Shown piece by piece: positions 1-8,492 of a DNA stretch of 64,000 bases. The DNA is from Streptomyces sp. 6-11-2. GTDB taxonomy: Bacteria > Actinomycetota > Actinomycetes > Streptomycetales > Streptomycetaceae. The position numbers and the translations under genes were made by a program. The stretch covers positions 4,402,001 to 4,466,000 of the forward strand of contig NZ_BJOR01000001.1 in NCBI RefSeq assembly GCF_006540305.1. Reading direction: 5' to 3'. The notes below the pieces were generated by a model. It was not told the DNA's origin and ran no database searches. It was given only the letters and a program-made list of their open reading frames with translations. Every line of letters begins with the position of its first letter. Within the stretch, counting starts at the first letter, position 1.

Positions 1-1
1 C

Positions 2-1963
2 GGCACCCCCGGTCCGCTGCACAACGAGATCGCCGCGCCGGATCGCAAGAAGGACAACTCCACGGCCTGGCAGAAGGACTACAACCAGCAGCACTTCCAG
101 GACCTGTACTTCGGCACCGGCAAGAACACGGAGTCGGTGAAGAAGTACTACGAGACCCAGTCCTCGGGCCGCTACTCGGTCGACGGCAAGGTCTCCGACT
201 GGGTCAAGGTGCCCTGGAACGAGGCCCGTTATGGCAACAACGCCTGCGGCTCCACCAACTGCCCGAGCGTGTGGAACATCGTCAGCGACGGTGTGAACGC
301 CTGGGTCGCCCAGCAGAAGGCGGCCGGCCGGACCGACGCCCAGATCAAGGCGGACCTGGCCCAGTACGACCAGTGGGACCGCTACGACTACAACGGCAAC
401 GGCAACTTCAACGAGCCCGACGGCTACATCGACCACTTCCAGATCGTGCACGCCGGTGAGGACGAGTCCGCCGGCGGCGGCGCCCAGGGCACCGACGCGA
501 TCTGGGCGCACCGCTGGTACGCCTTCGGCACCGACGCCGGCGCCACCGGCCCCGAGTACAACAAGCTCGGCGGCGCGCAGATCGGCAACACCGGCATCTG
601 GGTCGGCGACTACACCATCCAGCCGGAGAACGGCGGCCTCGGCGTCTACGCCCACGAGTACGGCCACGACCTCGGCCTGCCGGACGAGTACGACACCTCC
701 GGCGGCGAGAACTCCACCGGCTTCTGGACGCTGATGTCCTCCGGTTCCTGGCTCGGCCGCGGCAAGGAAGCCATCGGCGACCTGCCCGGCGACATGAACG
801 CCTGGGACAAGCTCCAGCTCGGCTGGCTCAACTACGACGTCGCCAAGGCGGGCGTGAACTCGGCGCACAAGCTGGGTCTGTCCGAGTACAACACCAAGCA
901 CCGGCAGGCCGTGGTGGTCTCCCTGCCCGACAAGGCGGTCACCACCACGATCGTCACCCCGGCCCAGGGTGCCACCCAGTGGTGGAGCGGCAGCGCCAAC
1001 AACCTGAAGAACACCCTGACCCGGTCCGTGGACCTCACCGGCAAGAAGTCGGCCGCCCTCACCCTTGACGGCTGGTACGACATCGAGGCCAACTACGACT
1101 TCCTCTACACCGAGGTCTCCACCGACGGCGGCGCCAACTACACCGTCCTCGACGGCACCGTGAACGGCCAGCCGATCCCGCGCGACGGCAGCGGCAACCC
1201 GGCCCTGCACGGCACGGTCGACGGCTGGAAGAACCTGTCGTACTCCCTGGACGCCTACGCGGGTCAGAAGGTCCTGCTCCGCTTCCGCTACCAGACCGAC
1301 GGCGGAGTGGCGCTGAAGGGCTTCACGGCCGACCGGATCACGCTGACCGCGGACGGCTCGGTGGTCTTCGCGGACGACGCCGAGAGCGCGGACCCGGCGT
1401 GGACGGCGAACGGCTTCTCCCGCATCGGCGCGTCCTTCACCAAGGACTACAAGCAGTACTACATCGCCGAGAACCGCCAGTACGTGTCGTACGACACCAC
1501 GCTGCAGACCGGCCCGTACAACTTCGGCTTCGCCGACCGTCCGGACTGGGTCGAGCACTTCCCGTACCAGAACGGCCTGCTGATCTGGAAGTGGGACACC
1601 TCCGAGGCCGACAACAACACCAGCAAGCACCCGGGCACCGGCCGGATCCTCCCGGTCGACTCGCACCCGGACGCGCTGCGGTGGTCCGACGGCACGCTGA
1701 TGCGCAACCGCATCCAGACCTACGACTCGACGTTCAGCCTGTACGGCACGGACGGCATCACGCTGCACAAGGCGGGCGTCACGACCAAGATCAAGTCGTC
1801 GAAGGGGGTGTCGGTCTTCAACGACCGCGCCAACACCTACTACGACCCCGCGAACCCGGCCGGCGGTGTCAAGATCACTGACACCAACACCAAGATCAAG
1901 ATCACCAAGGAGGCCAAGGACGGCTCCACGATGGAGATCGAGGTCGGCGGCGCGCTGAAGTAA
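2..1963 (+). CDS. Immune inhibitor A family metalloprotease (peptidase M6), 5' partial
   Basis: Secreted zinc metalloprotease of the M6 / immune inhibitor A family, which degrades extracellular proteins. The reading frame is open from base 2, so the signal peptide and propeptide lie outside the window. The first GTG at 137 is internal and should not be taken as the start. The catalytic helix reads HEYGHDLGLPDEYD (bases about 652-693), a HExxH zinc site with the extended GxxxE/D part. Upstream lies the acidic stretch NGNGNFNEPDGYIDHF, probably calcium binding. The C-terminal half is beta-rich and resembles the VEG/MAM-like domains usual in this family. A strong hairpin follows the stop. Family assignment is confident; the substrate is unknown. 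Confidence 0.93.
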   Translation, partial: GTPGPLHNEIAAPDRKKDNSTAWQKDYNQQHFQDLYFGTGKNTESVKKYYETQSSGRYSVDGKVSDWVKVPWNEARYGNNACGSTNCPSVWNIVSDGVNAWVAQQKAAGRTDAQIKADLAQYDQWDRYDYNGNGNFNEPDGYIDHFQIVHAGEDESAGGGAQGTDAIWAHRWYAFGTDAGATGPEYNKLGGAQIGNTGIWVGDYTIQPENGGLGVYAHEYGHDLGLPDEYDTSGGENSTGFWTLMSSGSWLGRGKEAIGDLPGDMNAWDKLQLGWLNYDVAKAGVNSAHKLGLSEYNTKHRQAVVVSLPDKAVTTTIVTPAQGATQWWSGSANNLKNTLTRSVDLTGKKSAALTLDGWYDIEANYDFLYTEVSTDGGANYTVLDGTVNGQPIPRDGSGNPALHGTVDGWKNLSYSLDAYAGQKVLLRFRYQTDGGVALKGFTADRITLTADGSVVFADDAESADPAWTANGFSRIGASFTKDYKQYYIAENRQYVSYDTTLQTGPYNFGFADRPDWVEHFPYQNGLLIWKWDTSEADNNTSKHPGTGRILPVDSHPDALRWSDGTLMRNRIQTYDSTFSLYGTDGITLHKAGVTTKIKSSKGVSVFNDRANTYYDPANPAGGVKITDTNTKIKITKEAKDGSTMEIEVGGALK

Positions 1964-1989
1964 TCAGCGTTTACGCAGGTCAAGCGCAC

Positions 1990-2028
1990 ATCGGCGGCAA
2001 CCCCCTGGCGGGTTGCCGCCGATCGTGT
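1990..2028 (+). terminator. Hairpin terminator after the M6 protease
   Basis: Perfect 14-base arms (1990-2003 and 2010-2023) with a 6-base loop, followed by CGTGTTT. It begins 27 bases after the protease stop and most likely ends that transcript. Confidence 0.8.
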
Positions 2029-2084
2029 TTAGGTGCGTCCTGTGACCCGCTTATTGACACCGACCGGAACGGGGGAGTGACCGC

Positions 2085-2423
2085 ATGGCCGCAGGAGGTT
2101 TCTGCAAGCTGCCGAACGGCACCGTGGTGGTGGCGCTGAACCTGCCCAGCCCCACCCTCGACGGCGCCGGCGGCGTGCGCGTGCTCGTCCACGCGCACAA
2201 CCGCGCCCGGGCCCTGACCCGGCTGCGCAACCTGGGCCTGCGCGCGGTCTACCTGCGGGGCAACGCGGCCCCGCCGACCCCGGACGAGGTCACCGCGGTC
2301 CTGCACCACCCCGACGGCCTGATATGGCGTACGTCACCCGGTGACACCGTGGGCGCCCCGGAGCTGTGGCACCCGATCAGAGCCCTGCTGCGCAGACCGG
2401 CCGCACACCGACAGGCGTCGTGA
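2085..2423 (+). CDS. Conserved hypothetical protein, 112 aa
   Basis: I do not recognise a domain. The ATG at 2085 has GGGGGAG about 8 bases upstream, and codon use is typical of the neighbours (strong G/C at third positions). The product has no signal peptide or membrane segment. Its middle is basic (many Arg) and it contains a conserved-looking PDEVTAVLHHPDGLIW segment. It stands alone between the protease terminator and convergent pncA. The composition and size suggest a small soluble cytoplasmic protein; function unknown. Confidence 0.7.
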   Translation: MAAGGFCKLPNGTVVVALNLPSPTLDGAGGVRVLVHAHNRARALTRLRNLGLRAVYLRGNAAPPTPDEVTAVLHHPDGLIWRTSPGDTVGAPELWHPIRALLRRPAAHRQAS

Positions 2424-2541
2424 CAGGCACCGGCAGGCGTCGCGCGAGCCCGTCCCGGTCAGGGCCCGGACAGGACCTGGACGGGACCTGGGGAGGGAGG
2501 GGCAGGCGCGGACCATCTCGGGCCGCCTCGGACCGGTCGCT

Positions 2542-2575
2542 CCCTGATCCGGCCTGATCCAAGCGAAAGACCCTA
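2542..2575 (-). repeat. Shared 3'-end element, copy 1 (after pncA)
   Basis: Read on the minus strand, the pncA stop codon TAG runs straight into GGTCTTTCGCTTGGATCAGG and on to CCGGATCAGGG. Nearly the same 33-34 bases, also starting exactly at a TAG stop, follow the MBL-fold hydrolase at 12137-12169. The element contains a short direct repeat, GGATCAG-GCC-GGATCAG. It may be a mobile intergenic repeat or a conserved 3'-UTR or termination element. Confidence 0.65.
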
Positions 2576-3160
2576 GGCGACGACCGGCTTGCCCATGAGC
2601 TCGACGCCCGCCCGCCGCAGCTCCTCCAGTGCCCGTTCGGTGGTCGCCTGGGTCACCCCGGCGGTGAGGTCCAGGAGCACCTGGGTGCGGAAGCCCTCCT
2701 GCACGGCGTCCAGGGCGGTGGCGCGCACGCAGTGGTCCGTGGCGATCCCGACCACGTCCACCTCGTCGATGTGCCGGGCCCTGAGCCAGTCGGCCAGCGG
2801 CTCGCCGTTCTCGTCGGTGCCCTCGAAGCCGCTGTAGGCCGCCGAGTAGGCGCCCTTGTCGAAGACCGCGTCGACGGCTCCGGAGGCGACGGCCGGGGCG
2901 AAGTTCGGGTGGAAGCCCACGCCCTCCGTGCCCGCGACACAGTGCGCGGGCCAGGAACGGACGAAGTCGGGGTTGTCGGCGAAGTGACCGCCGGGCGCGA
3001 TGTGGTGGTCCCGGGTCGCCACCACGTGCCGGTAGCCCGCGGGAGCCTGCCCGATGAGCTCGGTGATCGCGGCGGCGACGTCGGCGCCCCCGGCCACCGC
3101 GAGGCTGCCCCCCTCGCAGAAGTCGTTCTGCACATCGACGACGATCAAGGCGCGGCGCAT
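2573..3160 (-). CDS. pncA: Nicotinamidase / isochorismatase family
   Basis: Hydrolyses nicotinamide to nicotinate for NAD salvage in the cytoplasm. The 195-residue product has the cysteine-hydrolase triad: Asp9 in VVDVQNDF, Lys in VFDKGAYS (near residue 100), and the nucleophile Cys in GIATDHCVRATA (near residue 144). The RDHHIAPGGHF segment supplies metal-binding histidines. The start chosen is the ATG at 3160, preceded by GAAGGA; an upstream extension in frame to 3244 lacks a ribosome site and is not family-like. Its neighbour pncB uses the product nicotinate. The two genes are on the same strand, with 134 bases between them. Confidence 0.93.
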   Translation of the reverse strand: MRRALIVVDVQNDFCEGGSLAVAGGADVAAAITELIGQAPAGYRHVVATRDHHIAPGGHFADNPDFVRSWPAHCVAGTEGVGFHPNFAPAVASGAVDAVFDKGAYSAAYSGFEGTDENGEPLADWLRARHIDEVDVVGIATDHCVRATALDAVQEGFRTQVLLDLTAGVTQATTERALEELRRAGVELMGKPVVA

Positions 3161-3293
3161 GGTCGGTGTCCTTCGGTTGTCGGATCGGCGGGCGGAGGGG
3201 ACGCGGGTCCGGTCGTGAGGCCACGGTCCCGGCGGATCCGCCACTCGGACGTGCGGGGACTTTCGGGGGCGTACCGAAGCGGGGGCACGCGCT

Positions 3294-4640
3294 TTAGCTA
3301 CCCGAGCCCGTGTGGACGTACTCCGTCGGAAGGACGGGTTCCCCTCGGGAGAGCTGGGTCGCCGACAGCGGCAGGTTGGCGCGGGCGGTCGCGTGCCGGT
3401 CCCGGGCGGCGTCCAGCGGCTCGCGGGCGACCACCTCGCCGCCCTTGACCAGCTCCACCAGGAGCTGCCGGCCGGCCAGCCGGTCCGGCACCGGGCCGGT
3501 GCCCACGACCTCCGCCTCCGCGACCCCGTGCGCGTCCAGCCGGCGCGCCGCCCACTTGCGGCCGCCGACGGAGGTCTTGCCGCCGGTGGACTTCTTCGCC
3601 ACCGGCACCAGCGGCGCCCCGGCGTCGCCGGTCTCGGCGCGCGCGACCAGCTTGTAGACCATGGACGCCGTCGGGTGGCCGGAGCCGGTGACCAGCTGGG
3701 TGCCGACGCCGTAGGCGTCCACGGGCGCCGCCGCCAGCGAGGCGATGGCGTACTCGTCCAGGTCCGAGGTGACGATGATCTTCGTGTCCCGGGCGCCCAG
3801 CTCGTCGAGCTGCTGGCGCACCCGGTGCGCGACCAGCAGCAGGTCGCCGGAGTCGATGCGCACCGAGCCCAGCTCGGGCCCGGCGATCTCGACGGCCGTA
3901 CGGACCGCCTCGGTCACGTCGTAGGTGTCCACGAGCAGGGTGGTGTCCCGGCCGAGCGAGTCCACCTGCGCCTGGAAGGCGTCCCGCTCCCTGTCGTGCA
4001 GCAGGGTGAAGGCGTGGGCGGAGGTGCCCACCGTCGGGATGTTGTAGCGGAAGCCGGCGGCCAGGTCGGAGGTGGAGGTGAAGCCGCCGAGGTAGGCGGC
4101 CCGGGAGGCGGCGACCGCGGCCAGCTCGTGGGTGCGGCGGGCGCCCATCTCGATCAGCGGGCGGCCGCCGGCGGCCGAGGCCATCCGGGAGGCGGCGGCC
4201 GCGATCGCCGAGTCGTGGTTGAGGATCGACAGGATCACGGTCTCCAGCAGCACGCACTCGCCGAACGACCCCTCCACCCGCATGATCGGCGAACCCGGGA
4301 AGTACACCTCGCCCTCGGGGTAGCCGCAGATGTCCCCGCCGAACCGGTAGTCGGCGAGCCATTCGAGGGTCGGCTCGTCCACCACCCGGCGCTCGCGCAG
4401 GAAGGCGAGGACGTCCGCGTCGAAGCGGAAGTTCTCCACCGCGTCCAGCACCCGCCCGGTGCCGCCCACGACCCCGTAGCGGCGTCCGTCGGGCAGCCGC
4501 CGGGTGAAGACCTCGAAGACGCTGCGCCGCCCGGCCGTCCCGCCCTTCAGAGCGGCCTGGAGCATCGTCAGCTCGTAGTGATCGGTGAACAGAGCCGTCG
4601 AGGGAACGTCCACCGGCAGCCCAAGGTCCGCAACGCCCAC
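3294..4640 (-). CDS. pncB: Nicotinate phosphoribosyltransferase
   Basis: Converts nicotinate and PRPP to nicotinate mononucleotide (Preiss-Handler NAD salvage). The protein contains the family N-terminus STALFTDHYELTMLQAAL, the EVFTRRLPDGRRYGV segment, the active-site region GGFTSTSDLAAG with GTSAHAF, and the VRIDSGDLL and TSDLDEYAI motifs of the phosphoribosyl-binding barrel. I place the start at GTG 4640 (448 aa) because AGGAGA lies 6 bases upstream of it. An ATG at 4658 would put that Shine-Dalgarno inside the gene. It forms a pathway pair with downstream pncA. Confidence 0.93.
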   Translation of the reverse strand: MGVADLGLPVDVPSTALFTDHYELTMLQAALKGGTAGRRSVFEVFTRRLPDGRRYGVVGGTGRVLDAVENFRFDADVLAFLRERRVVDEPTLEWLADYRFGGDICGYPEGEVYFPGSPIMRVEGSFGECVLLETVILSILNHDSAIAAAASRMASAAGGRPLIEMGARRTHELAAVAASRAAYLGGFTSTSDLAAGFRYNIPTVGTSAHAFTLLHDRERDAFQAQVDSLGRDTTLLVDTYDVTEAVRTAVEIAGPELGSVRIDSGDLLLVAHRVRQQLDELGARDTKIIVTSDLDEYAIASLAAAPVDAYGVGTQLVTGSGHPTASMVYKLVARAETGDAGAPLVPVAKKSTGGKTSVGGRKWAARRLDAHGVAEAEVVGTGPVPDRLAGRQLLVELVKGGEVVAREPLDAARDRHATARANLPLSATQLSRGEPVLPTEYVHTGSGS

Positions 4641-4796
4641 CGAAGCTCTCCTAGACATGTCGCGCGGGTGCCCCCGGCGTCGGCCGGGGGTCCGGGGGCC
4701 GTCCCCGGATGATGCCTGGCGAAGAATCGTACTCCCATTTCGTCAGACTGACGATTTAGCCCTCCGTTTATGCGAGTACCCCCTCGGGGTGGCAGC

Positions 4797-5114
4797 ATGG
4801 GCCGTGTGACGGCAGCCGCACCCATCGAGATCGAGAAGACCGAGTCGGCGGAGGAGGTCTTTGCCGTACCCGAACCCGACGTGCCCTGGGTGACGATCGT
4901 CCACAACGACCCCGTCAATCTCATGAGCTATGTGACGTACGTCTTCCAGACGTACTTCGGCTACTCCAAGGACAAGGCCACCAAGCTCATGCTCGACGTC
5001 CACCACAAAGGCCGGGCCATCGTCTCCAGCGGAACCCGTGAGGAGATGGAACGGGACGTTCAGGCCATGCACGGCTATGGTCTGTGGGCCACCCTCCAGC
5101 AGGACCGGAAGTAG
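4797..5114 (+). CDS. clpS: ATP-dependent Clp protease adaptor ClpS
   Basis: Adaptor that binds the N-domain of Clp ATPases and delivers N-degron substrates. Family motifs are clear: the acidic flexible N-tail, then [32 protein letters not shown] with the substrate-pocket HNDP..M segment, and the VHHKGRAIV segment. The start could be ATG 4797 (105 aa) or GTG 4806; an ATG at 4770 lies in leader sequence. It is divergent from pncB, and 12 bases separate it from the DUF2017 gene downstream, so the two are probably co-transcribed. Confidence 0.92.
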   Translation: MGRVTAAAPIEIEKTESAEEVFAVPEPDVPWVTIVHNDPVNLMSYVTYVFQTYFGYSKDKATKLMLDVHHKGRAIVSSGTREEMERDVQAMHGYGLWATLQQDRK

Positions 5115-5126
5115 CGAACTCCCTCC

Positions 5127-5729
5127 ATGCCAGGAACCTTCGAACCGCTCCCCGGCGGCGGTGCGTCCGTCGCCCTCGACGACGTCGAGATCTCCATCAT
5201 CCGCTCGCTGGCCGTGCAGCTCCTCGAGCTCATCGGTCCCGGCCCCGCCGAGGACACCCCCGCCGACCCGCTCGCCGAGCTGTTCGCCGAGGGTCCGAGC
5301 GAACCGCCGTCCGACCCCGTGCTCAAGCGGCTCTTCCCGGACGCCTACCGCGACCCCGAGACTCCCGGCAACCCCCAGGAGGCCGCCGAGCAGCGCGCCC
5401 ACTCCGCCGAGTTCCGCCGCTACACCGAGAACGACCTGCGGGCCGGCAAGCGCGAGAACGCCCTCGCGGTGATCCACTCGCTCAACGCGCTCACCCCCGG
5501 CGAAGGCGGCCTGGCGGAGCTGGAGCTGACGCCGGCCGAGTCCCAGCGGTGGCTCGGCGCGCTCAACGACCTGCGCCTCGCCATCGGCTCCCGGCTGGAG
5601 ATCACCGACGAGGACGACACGGACGACTTCTACCGGCTGCCGGACGAGGATCCGCGCAAGCCGATGGTGATGGCCTACCTCTGGCTGGGCGGGCTCCAGG
5701 AGACCCTCGTCTCCACTCTCATGCCGTAG
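5127..5729 (+). CDS. DUF2017 domain-containing protein
   Basis: A 200-residue acidic soluble protein of the actinobacterial DUF2017 family, typically encoded directly after clpS. The PGGGASVALDDVEISIIRSLAVQLLELI N-terminal part and the C-terminal LGGLQETLVSTLM are recognisable. There is no signal peptide, membrane segment or catalytic motif. Function is unknown; tight linkage (12-base gap) suggests a role connected with Clp proteolysis, but that is only guilt by association. The stop codon lies inside the first unit of a 22-base tandem repeat. Confidence 0.85.
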   Translation: MPGTFEPLPGGGASVALDDVEISIIRSLAVQLLELIGPGPAEDTPADPLAELFAEGPSEPPSDPVLKRLFPDAYRDPETPGNPQEAAEQRAHSAEFRRYTENDLRAGKRENALAVIHSLNALTPGEGGLAELELTPAESQRWLGALNDLRLAIGSRLEITDEDDTDDFYRLPDEDPRKPMVMAYLWLGGLQETLVSTLMP

Positions 5730-5837
5730 CCCCGCGCCTCTCATGCCGTAGCCCCGCGCCTCTCGCGCCGCGGTCCCGCGCCTCTCGCCGTGGTCCCATG
5801 CCGTGATCCACCCGGCTCATGCCGTGATCCACCCGGT
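5716..5837 (+). repeat. Short tandem repeats overlapping the end of the DUF2017 gene
   Basis: Two exact 22-base units (5716-5737, 5738-5759) beginning CTCTCATGCCGTAGCC are followed by degenerate copies (from 5760 and 5782). Then come two copies of a related unit CATGCCGTGATCCACCCGG (5797-5817 and 5818 on). The DUF2017 stop codon (5727-5729) is inside unit 1. No protein-coding signal is seen. Confidence 0.8.
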
Positions 5838-5838
5838 A

Positions 5839-5882
5839 TATCCGGATTTCGCGTTCGCTCAGAGGACGCTCAAATCCGGATA
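5839..5882 (+). promoter_or_regulatory. Inverted repeat upstream of the amino acid permease
   Basis: Arms TATCCGGATTT (5839-5849) and AAATCCGGATA (5872-5882) are perfect complements, with an inner GCGT/ACGC pair. No T-run follows on either strand, so a regulator-binding site or processed RNA hairpin is more likely than a terminator. The stretch 5883-6181 between it and the permease start shows no convincing gene. Confidence 0.5.
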
Positions 5883-6181
5883 ACGATCGCGTCACTGCGA
5901 CGGCCGGGTATGGGTGCGCTCTGCGCGCTTCGTCCCCTTCTTCCCGTGGGATGCATCACACAACTCCCCGTCGATCAGTGTTGCGGCCGTGATAAATCTT
6001 CACGACCGCCCGGCGGACACCACCCATGTCCGGCCGGGTGCGCCACCGAGCCGGCAACAGCCGGCCAGGCACAGCGGAACCGGGGAGACCCGGGCACGCA
6101 CTCCATCAATCCGGGGGGATCGAAACCCGATCCGGGGCCGACCGAGGGCCCGGGGTCGGCATGGAGAAAGGCGCACACCAC

Positions 6182-7600
6182 ATGACCTCACCGCAGGTCA
6201 CGGAAGCCCCCGAAGAGGGGTACGAGCGAGGACTCGGCAGCCGCCAGGTCCAGATGATCGCCATCGGCGGCGCCATCGGCGTCGGCCTCTTCCTGGGTGC
6301 AGGGGCGAACATCGCCAAGGCCGGACCAAGCCTCATCGTCATGTACGCCCTCGCGGGCCTGATCATCTTCTTCATCATGCGAGCGCTCGGCGAGCTCCTG
6401 CTGTACCGCCCCGTCTCGGGCTCCTTCGCGGAGTACTCCCGCGAGTTCCTCGGCCCGTTCTTCGGCTTCTTCACCGGCTGGACGTACTGGCTGATGTGGG
6501 TGGTGACCGGAATGGCCGAGCTGACGGCCGCCGCGATCTACGTCCACTACTGGTTCCCCGCCATCCCGCAGTGGGTGACCGCGCTGGTGTTCCTGGTGGT
6601 CCTGTTCGTGGCCAACCTGATCTCCGTGAAGGTCTTCGGCGAGATCGAGTTCTGGTTCTCGATGGTCAAGGTCACCGCCCTCATCGGCATGATCGTGATC
6701 GGTCTCGGCGTCCTCACCTTCGGCTTCAGCGCCGCCGGCGACACCGCCACCGTCAGCAACCTCTGGGAGTTCGACGGCTTCTTCCCCAAGGGCGTCGGCT
6801 CCTCCCTGATGACTCTCCAGGGCGTGATGTTCGCCTACCTCGCCGTCGAACTGGTCGGCGTCACCGCGGGCGAGTCCGAGGACCCGGAGAAGACCCTCCC
6901 CAAGGCGATCAACACCCTGCCCTGGCGGATCGCCCTGTTCTACGTCGGCGCCCTCACCGTCATCCTGTGCGTGGTGAAGTGGACCGAGTTCGCCCCGGGC
7001 GTCAGCCCCTTCGTGAAGGCGTTCGCGGTCATCGGCATCCCGGCCGGCGCGGGCATCGTGAACTTCGTGGTGCTCACCGCGGCCCTGTCCTCCTGCAACT
7101 CCGGCATGTACTCCACCGGCCGCATGCTGCGCACCCTCGCGGACAACGGCGAGGCCCCCCGCTTCTTCAGCCGCCTGTCGACCTCCAAGACCCCGGCGCT
7201 GGGCATCACCGTCTCCGTCGCCTTCATGGGCATCGGCGTCGTGCTGAACTACATCGTCCCGGAAAAGGCCTTCGGCTATGTCACCTCCGTCGCCACCGCG
7301 GCCGGCATCTGGACCTGGCTGATGATCCTGATCAGCCACGTCCTGTACCGCCGGGGCGTCGAGTCGGGGCGGCTGCGCGCCTCCTCCTTCCCGGCCCCCG
7401 GCGGCTCCAAGTGCTCCTACGTCGCCATCGCGTTCCTGCTCTTCGTCACCGGCCTGATCGCGTACGACGCCGACTCCCGCGTCTGCCTGTACGTGATGGC
7501 CGCGTGGGCCGCCGCCCTCGCCATCGGCTGGGCGGTCCTCAAGAACCGCAACCCGCAGGTCGCCGACCCCCGCGAGCCGCAGCTCGAGAAGGTCGGCTGA
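6182..7600 (+). CDS. APC-superfamily amino acid permease
   Basis: Cytoplasmic-membrane amino acid:proton symporter of the AAT (GabP/AnsP/ProY-like) family, 472 aa. The N-terminal signature GSRQVQMIAIGGAIGVGLFLGAG, the segment AGLIIFFIMRALGELLLYRPVSGSFAEYSREF and the VGVTAGESEDPEKTLPKAIN loop are diagnostic. About 12 hydrophobic helices are visible. ATG 6182 has GGAGAAAGG about 10 bases upstream; ATG 6161 is an in-frame alternative that would cover that site. The substrate is not determinable from sequence. The roughly 450 bases upstream hold only tandem repeats and an inverted repeat. Confidence 0.9.
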   Translation: MTSPQVTEAPEEGYERGLGSRQVQMIAIGGAIGVGLFLGAGANIAKAGPSLIVMYALAGLIIFFIMRALGELLLYRPVSGSFAEYSREFLGPFFGFFTGWTYWLMWVVTGMAELTAAAIYVHYWFPAIPQWVTALVFLVVLFVANLISVKVFGEIEFWFSMVKVTALIGMIVIGLGVLTFGFSAAGDTATVSNLWEFDGFFPKGVGSSLMTLQGVMFAYLAVELVGVTAGESEDPEKTLPKAINTLPWRIALFYVGALTVILCVVKWTEFAPGVSPFVKAFAVIGIPAGAGIVNFVVLTAALSSCNSGMYSTGRMLRTLADNGEAPRFFSRLSTSKTPALGITVSVAFMGIGVVLNYIVPEKAFGYVTSVATAAGIWTWLMILISHVLYRRGVESGRLRASSFPAPGGSKCSYVAIAFLLFVTGLIAYDADSRVCLYVMAAWAAALAIGWAVLKNRNPQVADPREPQLEKVG

Positions 7601-7684
7601 CCCCGCGGGGTTCCCGGACCGGACGTCCCGGCAGGAGCGGGCCCCCCAACCCGCTCCCGCGGCCGCTCAGGATGTCCGCAATGT

Positions 7685-7721
7685 GGGCCGTTCCGTACCG
7701 AACTCCGGTACGGAACGGCCC
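7685..7721 (+). terminator. Perfect 15-bp hairpin between the permease and mec
   Basis: Arms GGGCCGTTCCGTACC (7685-7699) and GGTACGGAACGGCCC (7707-7721) enclose a 7-base loop, 84 bases after the permease stop and 20 bases before the mec start. No T-run follows, but in actinobacteria U-less hairpins are accepted as terminators. It abuts a TATGCT -10-like box (7729-7734), so it could also be an operator. Confidence 0.55.
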
Positions 7722-7741
7722 GCCTGTCTATGCTGGCCGCC

Positions 7742-8164
7742 ATGCTGACCCTTACCCAGGCCCTCTACGACCAGATCGTCGCCCACGCCCGCAAGGACCA
7801 CCCGGACGAGGCGTGCGGCGTCGTGGCCGGACCCGTGGGCTCCGGCCGGCCCGAGCGGTTCATCCCCATGGCGAACGCGGCCCGCTCGCCCACCTTCTAC
7901 GAGTTCGGCTCGCAGGACCTGCTCAAGCTCTACCGGGAAATGGACGACCTGGACGAGGAGCCGGTGATCGTCTACCACTCGCACACCGCGACCGAGGCCT
8001 ACCCCTCCCGCACCGACATCAGCTACGCCAACGAGCCCGGCGCGCACTACGTGCTGGTCTCCACCGCCGACACCGACGGGCTCGGCGAGTTCCAGTTCCG
8101 CTCGTTCCGCATCGTCGAGGGCGAGGTCACGGAGGAGGAGGTCAAGGTGGTGGAGGCGTACTGA
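7742..8164 (+). CDS. mec: Mec-type JAMM metalloprotease (M67 family)
   Basis: Zinc-dependent JAMM isopeptidase. In the mycobacterial CysO pathway Mec releases cysteine from the CysO-cysteine adduct. The 140-residue product has the JAMM elements: Glu23 in HPDEACGVV, and HSHTATEAYPSRTD (His-x-His then Ser and Asp, about residues 79-92). ATG 7742 is chosen; an in-frame ATG at 7730 overlaps a TATGCT -10-like box, so the mRNA may be leaderless from 7742. It lies upstream of a Cys-ending leader peptide, cysO and cysM, consistent with cysteine biosynthesis. Here it may also trim the two extra residues after GG in CysO. Confidence 0.9.
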   Translation: MLTLTQALYDQIVAHARKDHPDEACGVVAGPVGSGRPERFIPMANAARSPTFYEFGSQDLLKLYREMDDLDEEPVIVYHSHTATEAYPSRTDISYANEPGAHYVLVSTADTDGLGEFQFRSFRIVEGEVTEEEVKVVEAY

Positions 8165-8241
8165 TCGGGGAACGTCTCGCGACGTGGATGGAAAGTGTCC
8201 GCGTGACGAGATCACACTCCGGGTCCCGGACCGGGAATCGA

Positions 8242-8247
8242 TACGAT
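8242..8247 (+). promoter_or_regulatory. -10 box for a leaderless leader-peptide transcript
   Basis: TACGAT lies 6 bases upstream of the ATG at 8254, so transcription would start at or next to the start codon. No canonical -35 box is obvious. Leaderless short ORFs of this kind are typical of cysteine attenuators in actinobacteria. Confidence 0.45.
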
Positions 8248-8253
8248 GACCGC

Positions 8254-8349
8254 ATGGTTTTCCACGACGTGAGCGACAAGACGCCGGGCATGCTGCTCGT
8301 GGCGCGGCTGCACGTCGACCTGTGCAGGCTGAACAGCGCCATCTGTTGA
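8254..8349 (+). CDS. Cysteine-type regulatory leader peptide, 31 aa
   Basis: Short ORF ending LLVARLHVDLCRLNSAIC, a pattern recurring in Streptomyces ahead of sulfur-assimilation and cysteine genes (RLHVDLxRxxSAxC). It carries Cys24 and a C-terminal Cys31. In mycobacteria, leaderless Cys-rich uORFs attenuate cysteine genes when cysteinyl-tRNA is scarce. The same role is inferred here for cysO-cysM, whose coding sequence starts 144 bases downstream. The ORF starts with ATG 6 bases after a TACGAT box and ends with TGC-like Cys codon TGT followed by TGA. Confidence 0.75.
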   Translation: MVFHDVSDKTPGMLLVARLHVDLCRLNSAIC

Positions 8350-8492
8350 CGTTCCGCGCCGCCGCACGGCCGTGAGGGCCGCGGCGCTCCCCCAGTGCCG
8401 AAAGCCCGGGGGCAACCCCTACGGTGCGCCCGGCCGCGTCCGAGCCGGGGGATCCACCCCGACGACATCCTTACCGACAGGAGCCCGCAACC

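Noticed and set aside
3312..4712. Long plus-strand frame over pncB
   Set aside because: Gly/Arg/Ala-rich shadow of pncB, as expected in very GC-rich DNA.
5910..6185. Cys-containing open frame (MGALCALRPLLPVGCITQL) upstream of the permease, as a possible leader peptide
   Set aside because: It runs 90 codons with low-complexity content, lacks a ribosome site and does not match known leader peptides.
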